DNA from: Phylloscopus collybita
Taxonomy: Eukaryota; Chordata; Aves; Passeriformes; Phylloscopidae
Direction of reading: 5' to 3'
Assembly: GCA_027886175.1 (NCBI GenBank)
Contig: JAJNNQ010000018.1
Location: 21,991,001 to 22,055,000 of the forward strand
DNA length: 64,000 bases
Shown here piece after piece: positions 12,201 to 26,342 of this stretch. The position numbers and the translations under genes were made by a program. Under the pieces are notes generated by a model. It was not told the origin of the DNA, made no database searches, and worked only from the letters and a program-made list of their open reading frames with translations. How positions within the stretch are numbered: position 1 is the stretch's first letter; the number at the start of each line of letters is the position of its first letter.

Positions 12201-15200
12201 ACTTTCTCACTTTCTCACAAAGCAAAGGAGACTAAAAATGTGGCAGACTACATTTCCAAAAAAAGAAAATCCTATAATGGTTTTGAATCCTTTGTTATTC
12301 ACAATAACAATTCAATTTATCCCCTCAGCAGTAAGACAACATTCAGCTGCCACTGATCTGACCTACAGTCTTCCCCCTTCCCAATGGGTAGCTCTTCACT
12401 GATTGAATAAAAGGCCTACTGAAACTGATTCATCCTGTACTGCCTTCTGTTTGGTTAGTTATGGTGCCATTCAGTTTGTTACAAGAAATACCTCAAGCTG
12501 CTTCCGTAATTCAAACATGCACAAGACAGTCAAAAGGGACTCTGTTGTCAAGCCCATCAATGGATTAGTTACAGCAACAAGTCCCAGAAGCTTTTGCAAG
12601 AACCAAACGATAGCAGGTCATGAAGACCGGTTCAGACTTCTCATAGGCCTCATTATATTATCACTTGACAGCTATAAATGAGTTTAAGGAGTCTCTGTAT
12701 TTTCAAAGCTGTAAGATAGACATCTGAGAGTGACTGAGTTCACAAGGCAGAAACAAATAGCCCTTCTTTAGCTCATCAACCTTCCTAGATACTCTTGTCC
12801 CAGAGTATCCAGCCCAAACACCAGTATTCTGACATGAACCCTCCCTTGTTCACCACCTAAAATCATCTGCCTTCAAGCTTCCATCACTGCCATGCACTAA
12901 TCAGCTCTGCAAATGTCAGAGTTAATTCCTACACATAAAATACAGATTGAAGGATGCTCTCAAGTTGCCCCCTGGAGAACCAGGCTCACTCCTGACTTCA
13001 TCTTTCACATCTGACTTCTACAAAACAGTCTCTGTTCACGTCTCCTCCTCCTGACACAGTTCTATCACATGCTAGAGGAACTAAGACTTTAATGGTATAC
13101 AGATAGCATTCATGTTTGTCTCCCATTTTTGCCCCTTGTGAAGAATCTCTCAGACAGCAACACTACCAAAGGCTGCATGAAAAGATGTTCTTTCCTTTCC
13201 TCAGCCAACTGCCAGAGGCTTTTAGAAGAGCAAGCACAAAAGAAAAAATGTTCTCCTGACATCACATTCCCCAGTGTCTACTGTGCTGAAGAAGGAGGCC
13301 GATACAGGACCTTTTCCCTCCAGCACTTGGCTGGAGGCTGCGAGACAGTGTTGGACAGAAATCATCACAGAACGTGTAATACAGTGTGCCTTGTTTTTAC
13401 ACTCTCCCACAGACATCCACTATTGGATGCTGCTGGAGAACAGAAACGCGTTCTGAGTCATAATGGCCACTCATGTTCATCTTATGATGGACAGCTGCCA
13501 TCAACTTCTCTCCTCTTTGAGGAAAGCCTGATGCAATTCCTCAGCTGAAACAGGAAGCACAAATGGGAGCACTGCAACTCTCTTTATCCTGACCTGGGCC
13601 AGTGAAATGACAAACACTGATCCTGACTTTTACAGTAAACTGTAACAGGAACATTACAACACAAGGTTTGTAAGAGCCTGTGGCTGAAAACAGACAATGG
13701 CTTCAGTATTGCAGGAAAGTACTGCAGCAAGAGACTGGGAGCATCTTCTGTTCCAATCAGCTTAGTGTGGGACACTCTACCATTTGTCATGTCAAAAGAA
13801 ATACAATGCTTCTGTAACTAGGCAGGCAGAACTTCCTCATTCCCTTAGCCTCAAAGCTTAGAGATCTTTGCTATTTAATGGAGATAGGAAGCAGAGAGCT
13901 GAAGAGAATTTTAAGGTGGGTGGTCTTGTTTGAGCCCTTCTCATTAAGCTGTATAAATACTCAGTCTTGCCAAACACTGTTTTCACGGCTGTACCAGCTG
14001 GTCACAAAATTTAAGATAAAAAGCAAACCAAAAGAAATTCTTTCCTGTCTGTGTAGAAATTTAAATGTATGGATAACCCACAAATGCATGAAATAACATA
14101 CCTCTAAATCTCCTGTCATAAGCATATGCCTACATGTGCTGGCATTTTTCCACAAACTACACATTCACGTGAACTTACCAGAAAATCTCCAAATCCTATA
14201 CTGACACGTTTACTCTCACATTTGCACAAAACTTCACTTCTACATAGTATGACAAACTCCAGCTCACCAATTTGCACAAGCAGTGATGTAAACATACCCT
14301 CAAACATTAAATCTGCCACTTTCCCTTCTTTTTTTCTTCACCAAATAGGCAGAGGCACAGTTACAGGCATACACAATTCCCATGTGCATCCCTAAAGACC
14401 CTTCTGAGATACAGCCACTGTGCAAATTTCAGCCGCTCTGTGTTTGTCCTGAAATGAACTAAAAGGCAATGCCAAACCCTGAGAAAGCAATGAGCATAGC
14501 TGTTAGAAAGATATTCAAATACATGTATTCTCTTATAATCATAGTCATTCCTAGTTAAATCAAAAAGGACAGAAATTTGCAGAAGAACCAATGCTAAGTA
14601 AGAACCTTGTTAAAACAGTGATGACAACAGACTGGCTTGCAGGAGAGCTCTTGGGTTGGAAGGAATCTGCAAGAACATTGCGCAGGATTCAATTTTAGAC
14701 CACATCTCACTTAATACTCATATTAATCTGACTAGGCAAAGGACGGGAATGTGCTAAAGTAATTTACTAGCATTCAGGTAGGAGATTCTGTTAATACAAA
14801 GGAAGATCACAATATCACAGTGCTGGGTTGGATCATCATTAGACTGGAAAAACAGTATGCAACATAATATTGTGCTTATTTCTGACAATGAAATGCCATA
14901 TCCACATCCCTCCTATAGATCCTATCAGCAGCAACAACAGCTCTCCAGACAAACCTGGCAAGCTGCATCCCTTCCACAGCCACTGTCCTCTAGGCACTGA
15001 AGTACTCCCTGGTCATCAGCAAGGATGGCTGCCATTGGAGTATGTCCATGTTTTCCAACATCCTAAACTTGCATTTTCTGTGGTAAATTCACCCCAAAAC
15101 CTCTAGCTTTGTCTTGCCTTTATAGCTCAAAACATAACTATGCTAAAGAAGAAATAAAAGCCAGGCAAACTTCCCTTTACACAGAAATCACATTAATGTA

Positions 15201-16374
15201 CCACAGTGAACCTGGATTATATTAAGGACTGAGAAGCGTGGGATAGTTCCTCAGTTATGCTGAACAATCCCCAAATCATGACAACTCCCACATCCATCAC
15301 CTTGTTTCTACACTGTCCCTGCAGATCAGGATGCTGGAGCCCATGGCCTTTGAGCAGGTGATCAGGTGCAGAGATCAGAGCAGAGCAGGCAAAGTGACAG
15401 GGGCCTGCTGAGTGAACTAGAGAGCCTGGTAACATACAGGGACAGAAGGACAAGGGGACCTCAATGCTGCGAGCTGTTTGGCAAGTCTTGGGCTGGGGAG
15501 CCCACTAACACAATCCTTCAGGAACCACCTCAACCCAACCAGGTATGGCATAGCCTCAAGGAGACAACTCAGCATCGAGGGCACTGCACAAAAAATAGTT
15601 ATCTTCTGTGTTCACACAGCACTGAATTCAAACCCTCCAGTTCCAAGAGCAGCTGTACAGGGCATCATGAGCTGCTGTCACCATGTTGTACCTGGGGAAA
15701 TGAAGGCAATGGTTCAACAAGTGGTCAGCTAAACAAACAAACAACCAACCAACCAACCACCAGGACAGAAACAAACTCCTTCTTATTGCTCTGACCACCC
15801 ACAGCACTGCTTTAGTCATAAATCTCTCTTAAACTGATGATTTGTCATACATCAGCTCCCAATAATTACTCTGGTATCTGGCCTGTATTTATTTTTTTGC
15901 CGACACCTCCACATTGGCATGTCCTTCCTTGTTCCTTGCCTCATTCCTCTGGCCTGTGTCTGAAGACCTTCCCATTATACTTCTGTGTGCCATCCACAGG
16001 CAAAGGTACTCTAAGCAGCTCCAATGAGCACATTACTCATCCTCCTCGCAGTCCTGCACCAAGCTGGTTCTCCAGCATCAGAATTCAAAAAGAGCAGAAT
16101 GGGAAAAGGCTTCCTTGGAACCACAGAGCCAGTCCTCATTTTATATCATAACAAAGGGTCTGAGAGAAATTAACTTAGGAAGGAAGTAGGCACAACGACA
16201 AAAAAATTGTGAGTCTTCCATTTCATACATTTGATAATTTTGGAGACAAGATTGATAGAGTTGTTTTTTTTTACTTCCCCTCTATCTCAAATATAGAGAA
16301 GAACAAAAAGGATAATCTGGAGCTGGGAACTATTTGAAAACCAAAGGAACTTCAAAAGAAATTAAAATTAGTTA
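9257..16374. other. Unique sequence without a recognised gene
   Basis: Nothing identifiable beyond short simple repeats. The longest open frames (139 codons at 13129-13548 plus; 142 codons at 15366-15794 plus) show no domain, and the second ends in a CAAA/CCAA repeat. Two patches near 14652-14677 and 14806-14846 faintly resemble the reverse-complemented CR1 3' end but are too short to call. Confidence 0.6.
15731..15762. repeat. CAAA / CCAA tetranucleotide repeat
   Basis: Three AAAC units grade into several AACC units over about 32 bp on the plus strand. It is a short compound microsatellite with no associated element. Confidence 0.9.
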
Positions 16375-16440
16375 AATATTTATACAGTGCAGCTCTAATT
16401 AAATTAATAGGGCTGCAGATGTGCTGGGGAGATCAGCAAA
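16375..16440. other. Possible conserved noncoding block with homeodomain-like sites
   Basis: Overlapping TAATTAAATTAATAG core sequence (two TAATTA/ATTAAT homeodomain-type sites) is flanked by matching GCAG-containing words (GTGCAGCTC before, GGGCTGCAG after). The mix of AT-rich cores and non-repetitive flanks is the texture of vertebrate developmental enhancers. This is a judgement from sequence texture only; conservation was not tested. Confidence 0.2.
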
Positions 16441-19075
16441 CTACCTCCTTCACCTTAACTCTCTTATTCCGTTATTACTGCAATTTTTTTAGCTAATTAC
16501 TGACACAACAGAAGTTACCTTTAAAAAGAAATCGGAACCAAAAAATTTTAAGCAAATAGAAATAATAATACCTTGAAAAGTAAAGAAGAATTAAATCCTC
16601 CTTCTCAGCACAGGTGTCATGTAGTAAATATTTAAGAGCAGCACACATCTTTCCATGTAAAGTCCCTCAAGTTCCTACACTCCTTGGGAATTCCTGAAAC
16701 AGGATCACTGAGCAAACACTGATAAACCAGATATAGTTACATTCACTATGTGAAACCAGTCTCTCTTTCAACCATCCTTCCAAACAATTAGCATTATCAC
16801 CAAGTGGGAGTGACAGATCTGGATAACTCTGTGTGTCAAACCCTTACTCTTCACCTCTCTGCCATATACTCAAAACTGCAACTCTGAATTAGGCAGTAAT
16901 CCTTTCATGAATGTGCAGAGACGAGTATGAAAGAGTGAATCTGCTGCATTCAGACATCAGCAGATTCCTCCCTGTGAGGAAAATACCAGGTTCCCAAGTC
17001 CTGCCCAGTGGGTATCCTAAACACTAAACTGCATAGCCATGTTTACAGTTGTATGCTTGTTTGCTCCTATTTTGCTCTCAAACATCATGACTATTTAATT
17101 ATTTCAAGCACAGAAGAGAGTCTTCAGAAACAGGCAGAAAGAGTTCTACCTTCCACTGCAAAATTATGTGCTGGCTGCAGCAGCCTGAGAAATGCTACTT
17201 AACCAGTGGCTCCTGTAGGCAGGCTACGTGCTGCAGCCACCGGGACACCAGACAAAAAGGGTGGCTCCCACCACTTCCATGAGCAGGCTGGTACTGTACT
17301 CCTGAGAACAATTAGTGCCAAGATTATGGATCCCAACAGACACAAGCTACACACTGGCACTGAGCAGTGCTGTCAAGAGAAACAACCCTGCACAGAGTTC
17401 TAGGAACTTCAGGAGATAGAAAACATCAGCAAAATGACCTCCAGCGTAAGATAATAGTGGGGAAAAATAAAAATTGAAGTATTGTTGAGGGTCTGAGCAC
17501 CTGAGAAGCAGTTAGATAGCACCAGGCCACATAATTTTCTTTTGTGGATATAGTTCAAAGTCTTATTTGCTGATGTTTATCACAAAGGTCCCAAGTAGTT
17601 TTACATGATCCCACAGGAATTCCAGCATGTATCTCCAAACAGAGATGTGCATATACCCAAGATTCTAGATACTCCTTAATAAATAATAAATAAAAAGCAT
17701 GAACACAGACAACTTGTGTCAGTGCCCGAATTCTGGAGATCACAATGCACTACACCTTCCAGTGTCTCGCTCTCCCCATGGAGCTCAGAGAACAAAAAAC
17801 AAAAGTTGTTCCTTAATACAGCATTACAGGAAATTCCCAGAACAGCCCTAGTGTAAGGCTAACTTGCAACAGAGATTCTTTGTCCTTATCCTCAGCTGAG
17901 ATTAAATTAAGCTATATGCTCAAAATCATATAGACTGTTACAAGCAAAACCAGAAATACTGGTAATACCTTTGAAACCCCTATTCTGGCTATCAGAGACA
18001 AACTCTTGCATCTTCATGCCTCCCAGTTTCTGACCTAAAATACCTAAGTGCCTCTTGATCAGTATCTGGATCACTTACTTGCCGTGGATATTGATGTGCC
18101 ACAAGAAACACAACTCCTATGGTTCTAATTCAATTAGATATGAAACTACCTTGTAGAGAGAAGAGGAGAAACAAGAAAGCCTTGCAAATTTTATTTACAA
18201 TACCAGTTACCTCAGATCTTCCCATTCTAGTTCCACCTCTAGAACCTGCCACTGTTCCCATGGCTCTAGCAAATAATGCACCACATCGGATCTCAAAAGG
18301 CCACTTAAATCACACCACAGGCCCCTGTGCTGTACCTAGAAGAAATTTTCCATTATCACTATCCTCAAAAAGAGAACTCAAGCACAAAGGATACAAAAGA
18401 CAACAGAAGGACTTCAAGCACAAGTAATAAGAAAGAATACGGGGAGAAAAAGATTCAGAGACAAGAACAAAGTCCAGCATTTCCACCATCCATGTATCAG
18501 GCCACAAAAGCTAGTCTTTTTATCAGCTCCAAACTAAACTAGCTACATTCCACTCCCCAAAAAATATAACTAGCACTGGTTACCAAAGTCCATAAGACTT
18601 AAAAGACCCAGAATACTATGTACTACTTGGAAAAATACCAAACAGCAGCTGGGTAAGACTGCTTTCTGCTTTGTTCATAAAGGCTCCCAGCCCATCTCTT
18701 TGCTTTTTGCTTTGACTGCTTCTTTTTACCAAAGATCTTGTTTTCCTTCTTGTCATCATTGTGGGCTTTTCCCCCTTTTTCCCTCAGAGCAGCTGTCACA
18801 TTTACTCAGGTCTCATGAACTGCTGTGCTGTGGGTGCGTGTGATTAATTATACCGTTAGCCTTCATTAAGTCAGTGGATTGGTACTCCAGTAGAGAGGCA
18901 GCAGGGCCAGAAGGAGAAGCTATTGAGAGCCAGCAGGACCTGTGTCCCACGGTCTGTGTGGTTTTTGGGCGTGTGAGATTTTTGTCCTCACAAATAGCAA
19001 TATCTGAGTGGGGTTTTTTATGCTTTGATAAACCACGAATCTTCTGCCTCACTGCATGCCAGGCTCAGTAAAAAA

Positions 19076-19123
19076 CCAAACAAATAAACAAACAAACAAC
19101 CACCATGCAAAAAAAAAAAAAAA
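19076..19123. repeat. CAAA repeat followed by a 15-base A run
   Basis: Imperfect CAAA/CAAAT units run to about 19100, and a 15-base A homopolymer fills 19109-19123. This could be the tail of a plus-strand retroposed sequence, but the upstream 200 bp show no recognisable transcript or pseudogene. Confidence 0.85.
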
Positions 19124-20503
19124 TCAAGGTCCTGGAACATTTTACTACCCCATGTATCTTGCTGCTGTTGCCTACTTGGTTTTGTGCCATGGAACCCGAA
19201 TAAGATAGTGTACTGATCATGGCTTTTATCCTCATGCCGCTTTAAAGAGATAAACCAGAATTCCCAGACAGGGCACTCTGCTTTCCTTTAGGATCACCAA
19301 ATAAAGCTAAAATGCTTCCATTCCCTACTTCCCAAAAATAGTGCTTGCTCTTTCAACAGCCTAGGGAAAAGAGCATTCTGGGAGGCAAAAGAGAATCCAT
19401 TTTGTCCGTTCCATGGCATTAGCTTCTCCCACACAAGGGCATGGGACATATTCTCCAATGCTTAAAGTTCAAAGAGAAAACTCTGTTCCTATTCAAACTG
19501 CAGATATTCATGTCAGCTGTTTCTACCTGGCTGGAGCTTAACCAATAACTAAAACCATGTTTTCAATGCTTTATAAGACATAATTGCAGCCTAAAATCTT
19601 CATAATGGTGCTAAGAACTCTTCACTCTTTACTACTGAAAAGAACACTGTTCCTAGAAGTTATGACATGTCCCTGTTTTCTTTGGAAGGATTCACTACAG
19701 ATACTGGAATTTCTTCTCAAAAGTTCCCCAGCTCAAAACACAGAAATTCAGTTTTTGACATGATGATACTGTGTTTTACTAGTCACTGATGAACACTCTC
19801 TGGAAGATAAACTGAATTTAGGAAATAGGGTTGTTTGACCACTCTAGTTATATCATGTGGTTTAAAAAAACCAGAGAAGCCTAAAACCAATTTTCTCCAT
19901 ATTTTATTTTTGTTGTAGTCACCACTGGAAAAAAAGTCCCAAATGAATACACTTACAGCTCATTCTTCACAATTTCAAATTTCAAAAATTTGATTTACTA
20001 CAATTGTCAATTTCGCTGAATAGCAGAGAACTAGGGGTGCCACAGTTCCCACTGCCAGCTAATCCAACTAAAATCCAGATGCCTGAAGGATGCAGCCAAA
20101 TTATGGCTTAAATTACTCCAGACTAGCCTCAAGGACCCCAGAATAAGCAGAATCCATTGACCTCATTTAAGCAAGAAGATACCAAAATGTCTTTCTGGGG
20201 AAGGGGCAAAAGTGACTCAACATGGGGAGCTTCAACAGATTGTTTGAGAGACAGAGAGATCAGATAAAAGTCCAATAGAGCAGATGCTGTAAGAGGATTA
20301 GAGCAAGCGGATTAGAAGCCTTGAGAATACAAAGATCATCAGACTCATGATTCCTCTTTAAACATAATCAGGAACAAGTATCCCAACTTCCCCTACCCAC
20401 TAACAATGCTCCACGTCCTTATTTGCTCTCTCTCTCCTTTTCTGCTTCCCAATCTCCCTCTCAATCATTTTATGATCCTGAGAGGTTTTTAATATCACGT
20501 GAT

Positions 20504-20513
20504 GGACTTGCAT
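20504..20513. promoter_or_regulatory. E-box palindrome ATCACGTGAT (CLEAR-like core)
   Basis: A perfect 10-bp palindrome contains TCACGTGA (20505-20512), the core of the CLEAR element bound by TFEB/TFE3/MITF and compatible with USF and MYC/MAX. The central CpG is notable in CpG-poor surroundings. No gene start is near, so a role is speculative. Confidence 0.25.
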
Positions 20514-23500
20514 GAAGTCAAGTAGAAGTTTCTAGAAATGTGGCAGGATCCTCTTAGGCTAGGAGCAGCAGGAACACTATGAAGCTGGCCAAGGACATAC
20601 CAAAAACCTCAGGTCCTGAAAAAAGTTGGTATTAGGTAAATGGCAAGCAGGAATGCCAGACACCAGGGAGAATGGAGGCCCTAAATGGATGAACCCAATA
20701 ATATAACTGCTTTTCCAAACATTCTATTGTCCAAAAACCTGCTGTTTACATGACAGCATCACCTGTGTGTTACACTACCTTCACCTCTCTTTCAAGTAAT
20801 TTAGTTATGGCTGAAGAGCCCACCAGCATCCACTAAATAACCTTCATCAAGTTATACAATTACTGCTCTTCACTCCTAACATTGAATCCATCCAGTGTGG
20901 GCTGTACTGAAAGCATTTATCCACAGGATTTTTTCCAATTATCTCCTAAGTAGGTTTACAGATCTAAGTGCTGCGAAAAGATCACTGTTCTGTGGACCAA
21001 CACTAGGAAGCTATGAAATTTATCCACAAAGTATGCATGTTTGACATTTGCTTAACGCGTCAATATAAACCCACAGGCATCCAAAATCACAGCATGAAAA
21101 ATCATAGTATTCACAAGACCAGCCCCACTAAGGAAAGCAAGAGTTTAAGTAGACAACTGCGCATATGCTATAGGTTGAAATAAACATAATCTTTACCAAA
21201 CAACTATCAATCAATTCAAAGTTTGTATGTAATTCATGTGCTGTGAAAACATCTGACCTAAATAATTTGAGGCACTATATAACAATCCACCCAATTCTAC
21301 TTCCAAGTAAATCATGTCACCATCAGTTTTACAGGGCCTACAAAAACCCCCAAATAGTCTAGAAGCACTCATTATTGAAATTAATCATGAAGTCAACCTA
21401 CTCTATGAACAAAAATATGTACATGCATGGCAAAACACCTCTAGCTAAGGTCACAGGTGGCAAACCTCCTACATACCAAGCCATAGGCTCTGGAATGTGA
21501 GATTTCCATCTTCTAAAAATCAATTGCACTTTGACACACCATACCTAGCTCTGGGTATTGCCTCTGAACTCCTTATGACCTCTCTTTATGCTTTCCAAAC
21601 TGATCTGCAGTTCAGGTCACATAGAGTCTTGCTCATGGTGTATGCTCTAGACCACTGTCTATCGACCCTCTCTACTAAAGAGAAGCTTGGTTTATTTGTG
21701 CTTTGTGTTTGTAAGCAAATATATTTAGATCTTTAATTCCATATTAATTAGAAGTCATAAATCACCACCCAACGCCTTCTTCTGTGGAGATCTTCGGTGC
21801 CAAATGAGAAAAGTGGTAAAACACCCATCAGGAGGTTTCTGCTATCAGCAGGTTTGGCCCACGCTAATCCCTTATCACCATAATGATTGAAAACACATGT
21901 TTTAAACATCACCTCAGCTTTGCACATGACCTCTGCTTACTCACCTCTACAGCTCCTGATGTTTGGCCTTCCTCCACAGAACCAAGAATTATCAGGTACC
22001 ATGGTTTTCACCAATCAGCACCACCAGCTTTTTAGATTTTCTTTCTAGTCCCAGCAACAGGGTTGTGTGGCTGCAGGCCTGCAAACCCTGGCTAGCTTCC
22101 TCCTCTAATCCCTCACGCCAGCCTTCAGTGAACTTGCCATGACAGGCTTGACACCTGGCTGGGGCCAAGAGAAATCCTGCCCATTACAAACAGAGCCCTC
22201 AGCCAGACACACACTTCTCTTCCAACATGCTGAGAAAGGAGGAGACCCGACCCCTGCTACTGGCGTACATGTGTCCCCTCCCCAAGATAACCCAAGTTTC
22301 CTCACTAGCCATGACACTGCCACACGCATCAGAAACATCCATACAGCACTCCAAGGGCTGTACAAAACAGCAGTGTTACTACCACAAATGAGAGGCTGAC
22401 AACAGGGAAGATTCCTCTGCTCTCTTACGATAACTGTATGGAGATGGCTCATGTAGCCATTGCAGCCTTGTTCCAGTCTCTCTGATGAAAAAAGTACAAA
22501 ATATGGAAATCAGGAGAAACAACGATAGTAAATCAACTAGAATCTGACAGGACAGCAAAACTAGCTGGATGCAGTGAAAATAAATTCAGCTGTTATGTAG
22601 CGATGTAATATAGGTCCTCCTAACAAGTTATTCCTTCCAATGCAAAAATATATGATCTTTCATTAAGAATGAGATCTGTGTTAAAGCCAGAGGCAGACAG
22701 CAGAGTTTTACAATTCAGCAATGCCATGATGGCCTAAACAAAAAAACTACAATAGTCACTGTAAGCAGAATTTCTGAAGATATGTCCTGCTAGGGCAGCT
22801 GATGAGGGACCAATTAGAGGAAAGTAAATGAGATCTGTACAGCAAAAGGCCATTTCATTTTGAACTTAGAACTCTCGAAACTGCTTTGTCAATGTACCCA
22901 AACCTGACCCACTCTTAGAGCCTTTGATAATTAAACTGTCCCCTACACCCCTCAAGCTTCAACTTAAACATCCCTGCTAGTAGAGCAGTTCAGACACCTG
23001 AAACAGCCACCAACTGCTGAACTACATAGCAATGTGTAAAACGTTGCAAGTGTGAGCTTGCACTTAAGGAACTAATATTTGACTTGTGAAGGCCAGCACC
23101 TCAGAGATGTGCAGAAGTAGTGCATTATCTTATTTGATAATTGATATCTCTGTTGATAATCTGCTTTATATCTTCCAGGAAGCTTTTCTTTTTCTGGATG
23201 CAGTGGGAGGTAAAATAATTTTTTTAAAAACTAAAGGCAAAAAGACAACAGAGAAGGTAAAGAAAAAAAGAAAACAAAAAAACAACAATGTATTTGACAG
23301 AGGGATTATCACTCCTCAACTCAATAAATGTAGAAGAGAGAAAAAAACAGTAATTGGCAAACAATAAGAACACTGTCTCCAATGACCTGCCATGATGAAG
23401 GGGAAGTAAGGACCCCTGATACCCATCTGCTTTTAACCACAGTGGAAGGAGCTATGCTGACAGACTCCCATCTGCTGGTAGATCAGATACCACAAAATAT

Positions 23501-24287
23501 ACATCGAAAAAAAACCCCACAATATTAGAAGAAAGTTATGTATGTGGATCTATAGACACAGATCTCATCTAAGGCTGGCAAGCATGCTAGGGATTCCCCG
23601 GGACATTCTCATCTGTCCCCAGTACTATCAGTTTGCAGTTGTCAGATGGAGGGCTTATTTACAGCTCAAGGGGAGCACTTCAATGAACAGCTCTAAATAA
23701 CTTAGTGAACCATAAACCATTCTCCTGAAGCATGATCCCCAGAACCTATCCTGAAACCAAGTCTATAATAATAACTGAACTCTCCTACAAAAAAATTTTG
23801 TTGTTCCATTACTCACAGGGGAGTGAAATGGTTGCAACTTTATCACCCTGTTTACTAAACTGCCCTTCCATAAGCAGTTCTTATCTACAGAGTCCCTCCA
23901 CCCTCAGTAGTTAAGTCTCTTAGTATCCTGCAGCCTTCACTCACATCAGTCAGGTTAATAAACCCCTTCCCAGTACAGCCCCAAGTCTTGTTTGATAGCT
24001 TCCTCTGAGGCATGATGCACATATAAACTCCAAAGATTTTCCACAGGAGACCATGATGGGAGATAGGCTTGCAGAGAGTGAAGGATTCTTTATTGCCCCG
24101 TTAAAGACAGAAATCTGTGGCTGCAATTTACTGAACAGTAAGACATGCAAGAAATAAAATTTGTCCAAACTCAACAAACAGTAAATGACCCAATCCAGGC
24201 ATCTATCAAGGGAAAAAAATACTTCAGCTCAACAGCCGTCACAATAGGATAGGAGTTATTCCTGATGGAAAGCAACCAGACCCTAAT

Positions 24288-24300
24288 AAAAAAAAAAAAA
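24288..24300. repeat. 13-base A run
   Basis: A homopolymer directly after CCCTAATA, giving an incidental AATAAA. No retroposon body recognised. Confidence 0.95.
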
Positions 24301-24836
24301 TGCAGAGGGAACAGAAGACAGAAAAGGACATAATAAGCAAATAGGGACACGTATTCCTTTGACATGGGCAAAGGCAGATCTGTAATGGGCTGCAAATTAC
24401 ATAGTAACTGTGTATGAGAACAGTATCTTACAAACTCAAACCTTTGACAAAATCTCAACCAGATCCCACAATCTGTTATCACTCTGCTCGATAGTTTGTA
24501 CTGAACTGAAGCAGTAGAACTCTATCTACAGGGCTCAGAACAGTAAAGCAGGAACTCAAGGCTGTTCCTGCAAATCTGCTGGAATGTTCTGGCTAAGCCA
24601 ATTCCTCTCGTCACGCCTCGGTTTCACTGTACAGACAGCAAGCTCGCAACACATTTTATGAAGCCTTTTCTATGACAGGAAAGTAAGTTTCTTATTCCTT
24701 AGAGAGTTAAGAAGTATGATACTTCCAGGCTTTTGTATCACATGAAGCATTATTCAGCCTTTTTATTATCTAGTTTGTGAGCAGCAAAAGCAGAATAAAT
24801 GCAGCAAACACTTGACTTTCCTCTCCTGTACAGGAC

Positions 24837-24851
24837 AAAAAAAAAAAAAAA
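24837..24851. repeat. 15-base A run
   Basis: A homopolymer preceded by GTACAGGAC. An AATAAA lies upstream at about 24794-24799, so this could be a retroposed 3' end, but no parent transcript is recognised. Confidence 0.95.
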
Positions 24852-26342
24852 TCCCAACCTCTTGCATTTAAGAAAATTCTCTCTTGATCAAAACAATCTA
24901 GAATCTTGCCTGCGATTTTGTCATTGTGCAGTAGGGTCACCTGGCAAGAGTCAGAGAAAGCAGGAGCTGAGCTTTTTCATAAGCCATGGCTCAGCATGGT
25001 TGTGCTTCAGGGGAAGCACTGGAGGGGCCAGACAGCTGAGAACAAACCTGGTCTTATCCGGGAGGGGGCACTGGTAATACACAGTAGTCAAATCTTCAGG
25101 CTACCAAGCACCAAAATGACAGAAAATTAATATAAATAAAACAAAAAAATATATTGTCTTGATATTCTAGCAATTTGATGATTTGTAAAATTAAACACTT
25201 CATTCTTCTAAACTAACACAAGTAAGCTTTCTGCACTTTTGTAGAATCAATAGCATTTCCTAGCAATGGATCTGTAAAAGCTACCAGGTACCAGTGTCTG
25301 GTCAGCAGTGAGCAGACAGAGCAGTTTACTAAATATAGATATCATGGCTGCTGCCCACAGAGGCGCTCAACAAACTTTGTGCAGGTTCCTTGCACAGACA
25401 CCAGCATGCAGTGATGCAAAACTTTTCCATACCACCTTCTGTTCCCAAACCAAACAGCCCAGAAAAGACATCAGAGTACTGAGACTCCTAAAACTGAAAA
25501 ACCAGAAAAAGAAACCTGGACACAGCAAGTACATTCACTGAGGGACCACGATGAGATTTCATCTTGTAGAGCAATGTATCTCAATGTGGTTTCACCAAGT
25601 ACCTTGAGCCTCTGGGTTTTTCTCTAGACTCCTCCCACATTCCTCATCCCTTACAGTTATGGGCTGTGACAAAGCATATTAAGGCGTGAGACCCAGTGAA
25701 CATCTACAAGGCAAATGTCTAAGAGAAAATACCAAACATGCATGTTTACAAAAACATATGTCCTAGAATTTGGGAATACAGACTTATACCAGCCAGTTTT
25801 TAATCTTGGATACCTTTCTATGTTGAACTCTGTGGAGTTTATGCTCCCTTGTATCTTTCTCTTTCCTTGATGCCTGAAGCCCCTCAGGCAAGAATAATAT
25901 TGTTGCTTCCACTGTAGACTGGAACATTTGGGTTTGGCCTGTATGCAAAAATGGCTCAATCCAGTGCTAGACATCAGATTTTACAGTAGGCTAGGGGTGA
26001 CTTAGAAGTGATCATGCAAGCAATTCAAGTTTAAACTACATAAGCCCAGTGCTAGCTCTTCCAGGAAACTGCAAAATCTCACTCCGAAGTACCTGACAAG
26101 GTCCCAAAAGCAAGGCTGCTGTAGAAGATGACAGGAGAGTCATCAGTTTGCCCTGCTTTCAGCAGCTCTTAAACTCGGCCACGGAGAACCTGAGCCTCTG
26201 ACTCAGCCCCAGCAGCCTCACTTGCCAAATCTTGCACTAACCAGCTCCAAGTTTCTCTCCTCACTGCACAGGAGAATGCTACCCTTTAAACAACTCCTCC
26301 TATATAGCCTGAGCTACCAACAGTCAGGAAATGTTTTGGTTG

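Larger units (their letters stand above)
16441..26342. other. Unique sequence without a gene
   Basis: No gene or transposon recognised. Contains an A-rich tract at 19076-19123, A runs at 24288-24300 and 24837-24851, an E-box palindrome at 20504-20513 and a kappaB-like decamer GGGATTCCCC at 23590-23599. Open frames are short (up to 115 codons) with no motifs. Confidence 0.6.

Noticed and set aside
13129..13548. 139-codon open frame on the plus strand with several Cys and His residues, considered as a possible zinc-finger remnant.
   Set aside because: Cys/His spacing does not fit any zinc-finger pattern, and no related exon lies nearby.
14652..14846. Two words (GGGTTGGAAGGAATC at about 14654 and ATCACAGTGCTGGGTTGGA at about 14814) resembling the antisense CR1 3' end.
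   Set aside because: Similarity covers only about 25-40 bp each and fades at once; too short to distinguish from chance.
18622..18800. A lysine-rich 58-codon frame on the minus strand (segments such as DDKKENKIFGKKKQSKQKAK) that at first suggested a ribosomal-protein-like fragment.
   Set aside because: The lysines come from A-rich sequence, order and spacing do not follow any ribosomal protein I know, and no supporting splice site or flanking homology is present.
23590..23599. NF-kappaB-like decamer GGGATTCCCC.
   Set aside because: A single short motif with no supporting context; such decamers are expected occasionally by chance.
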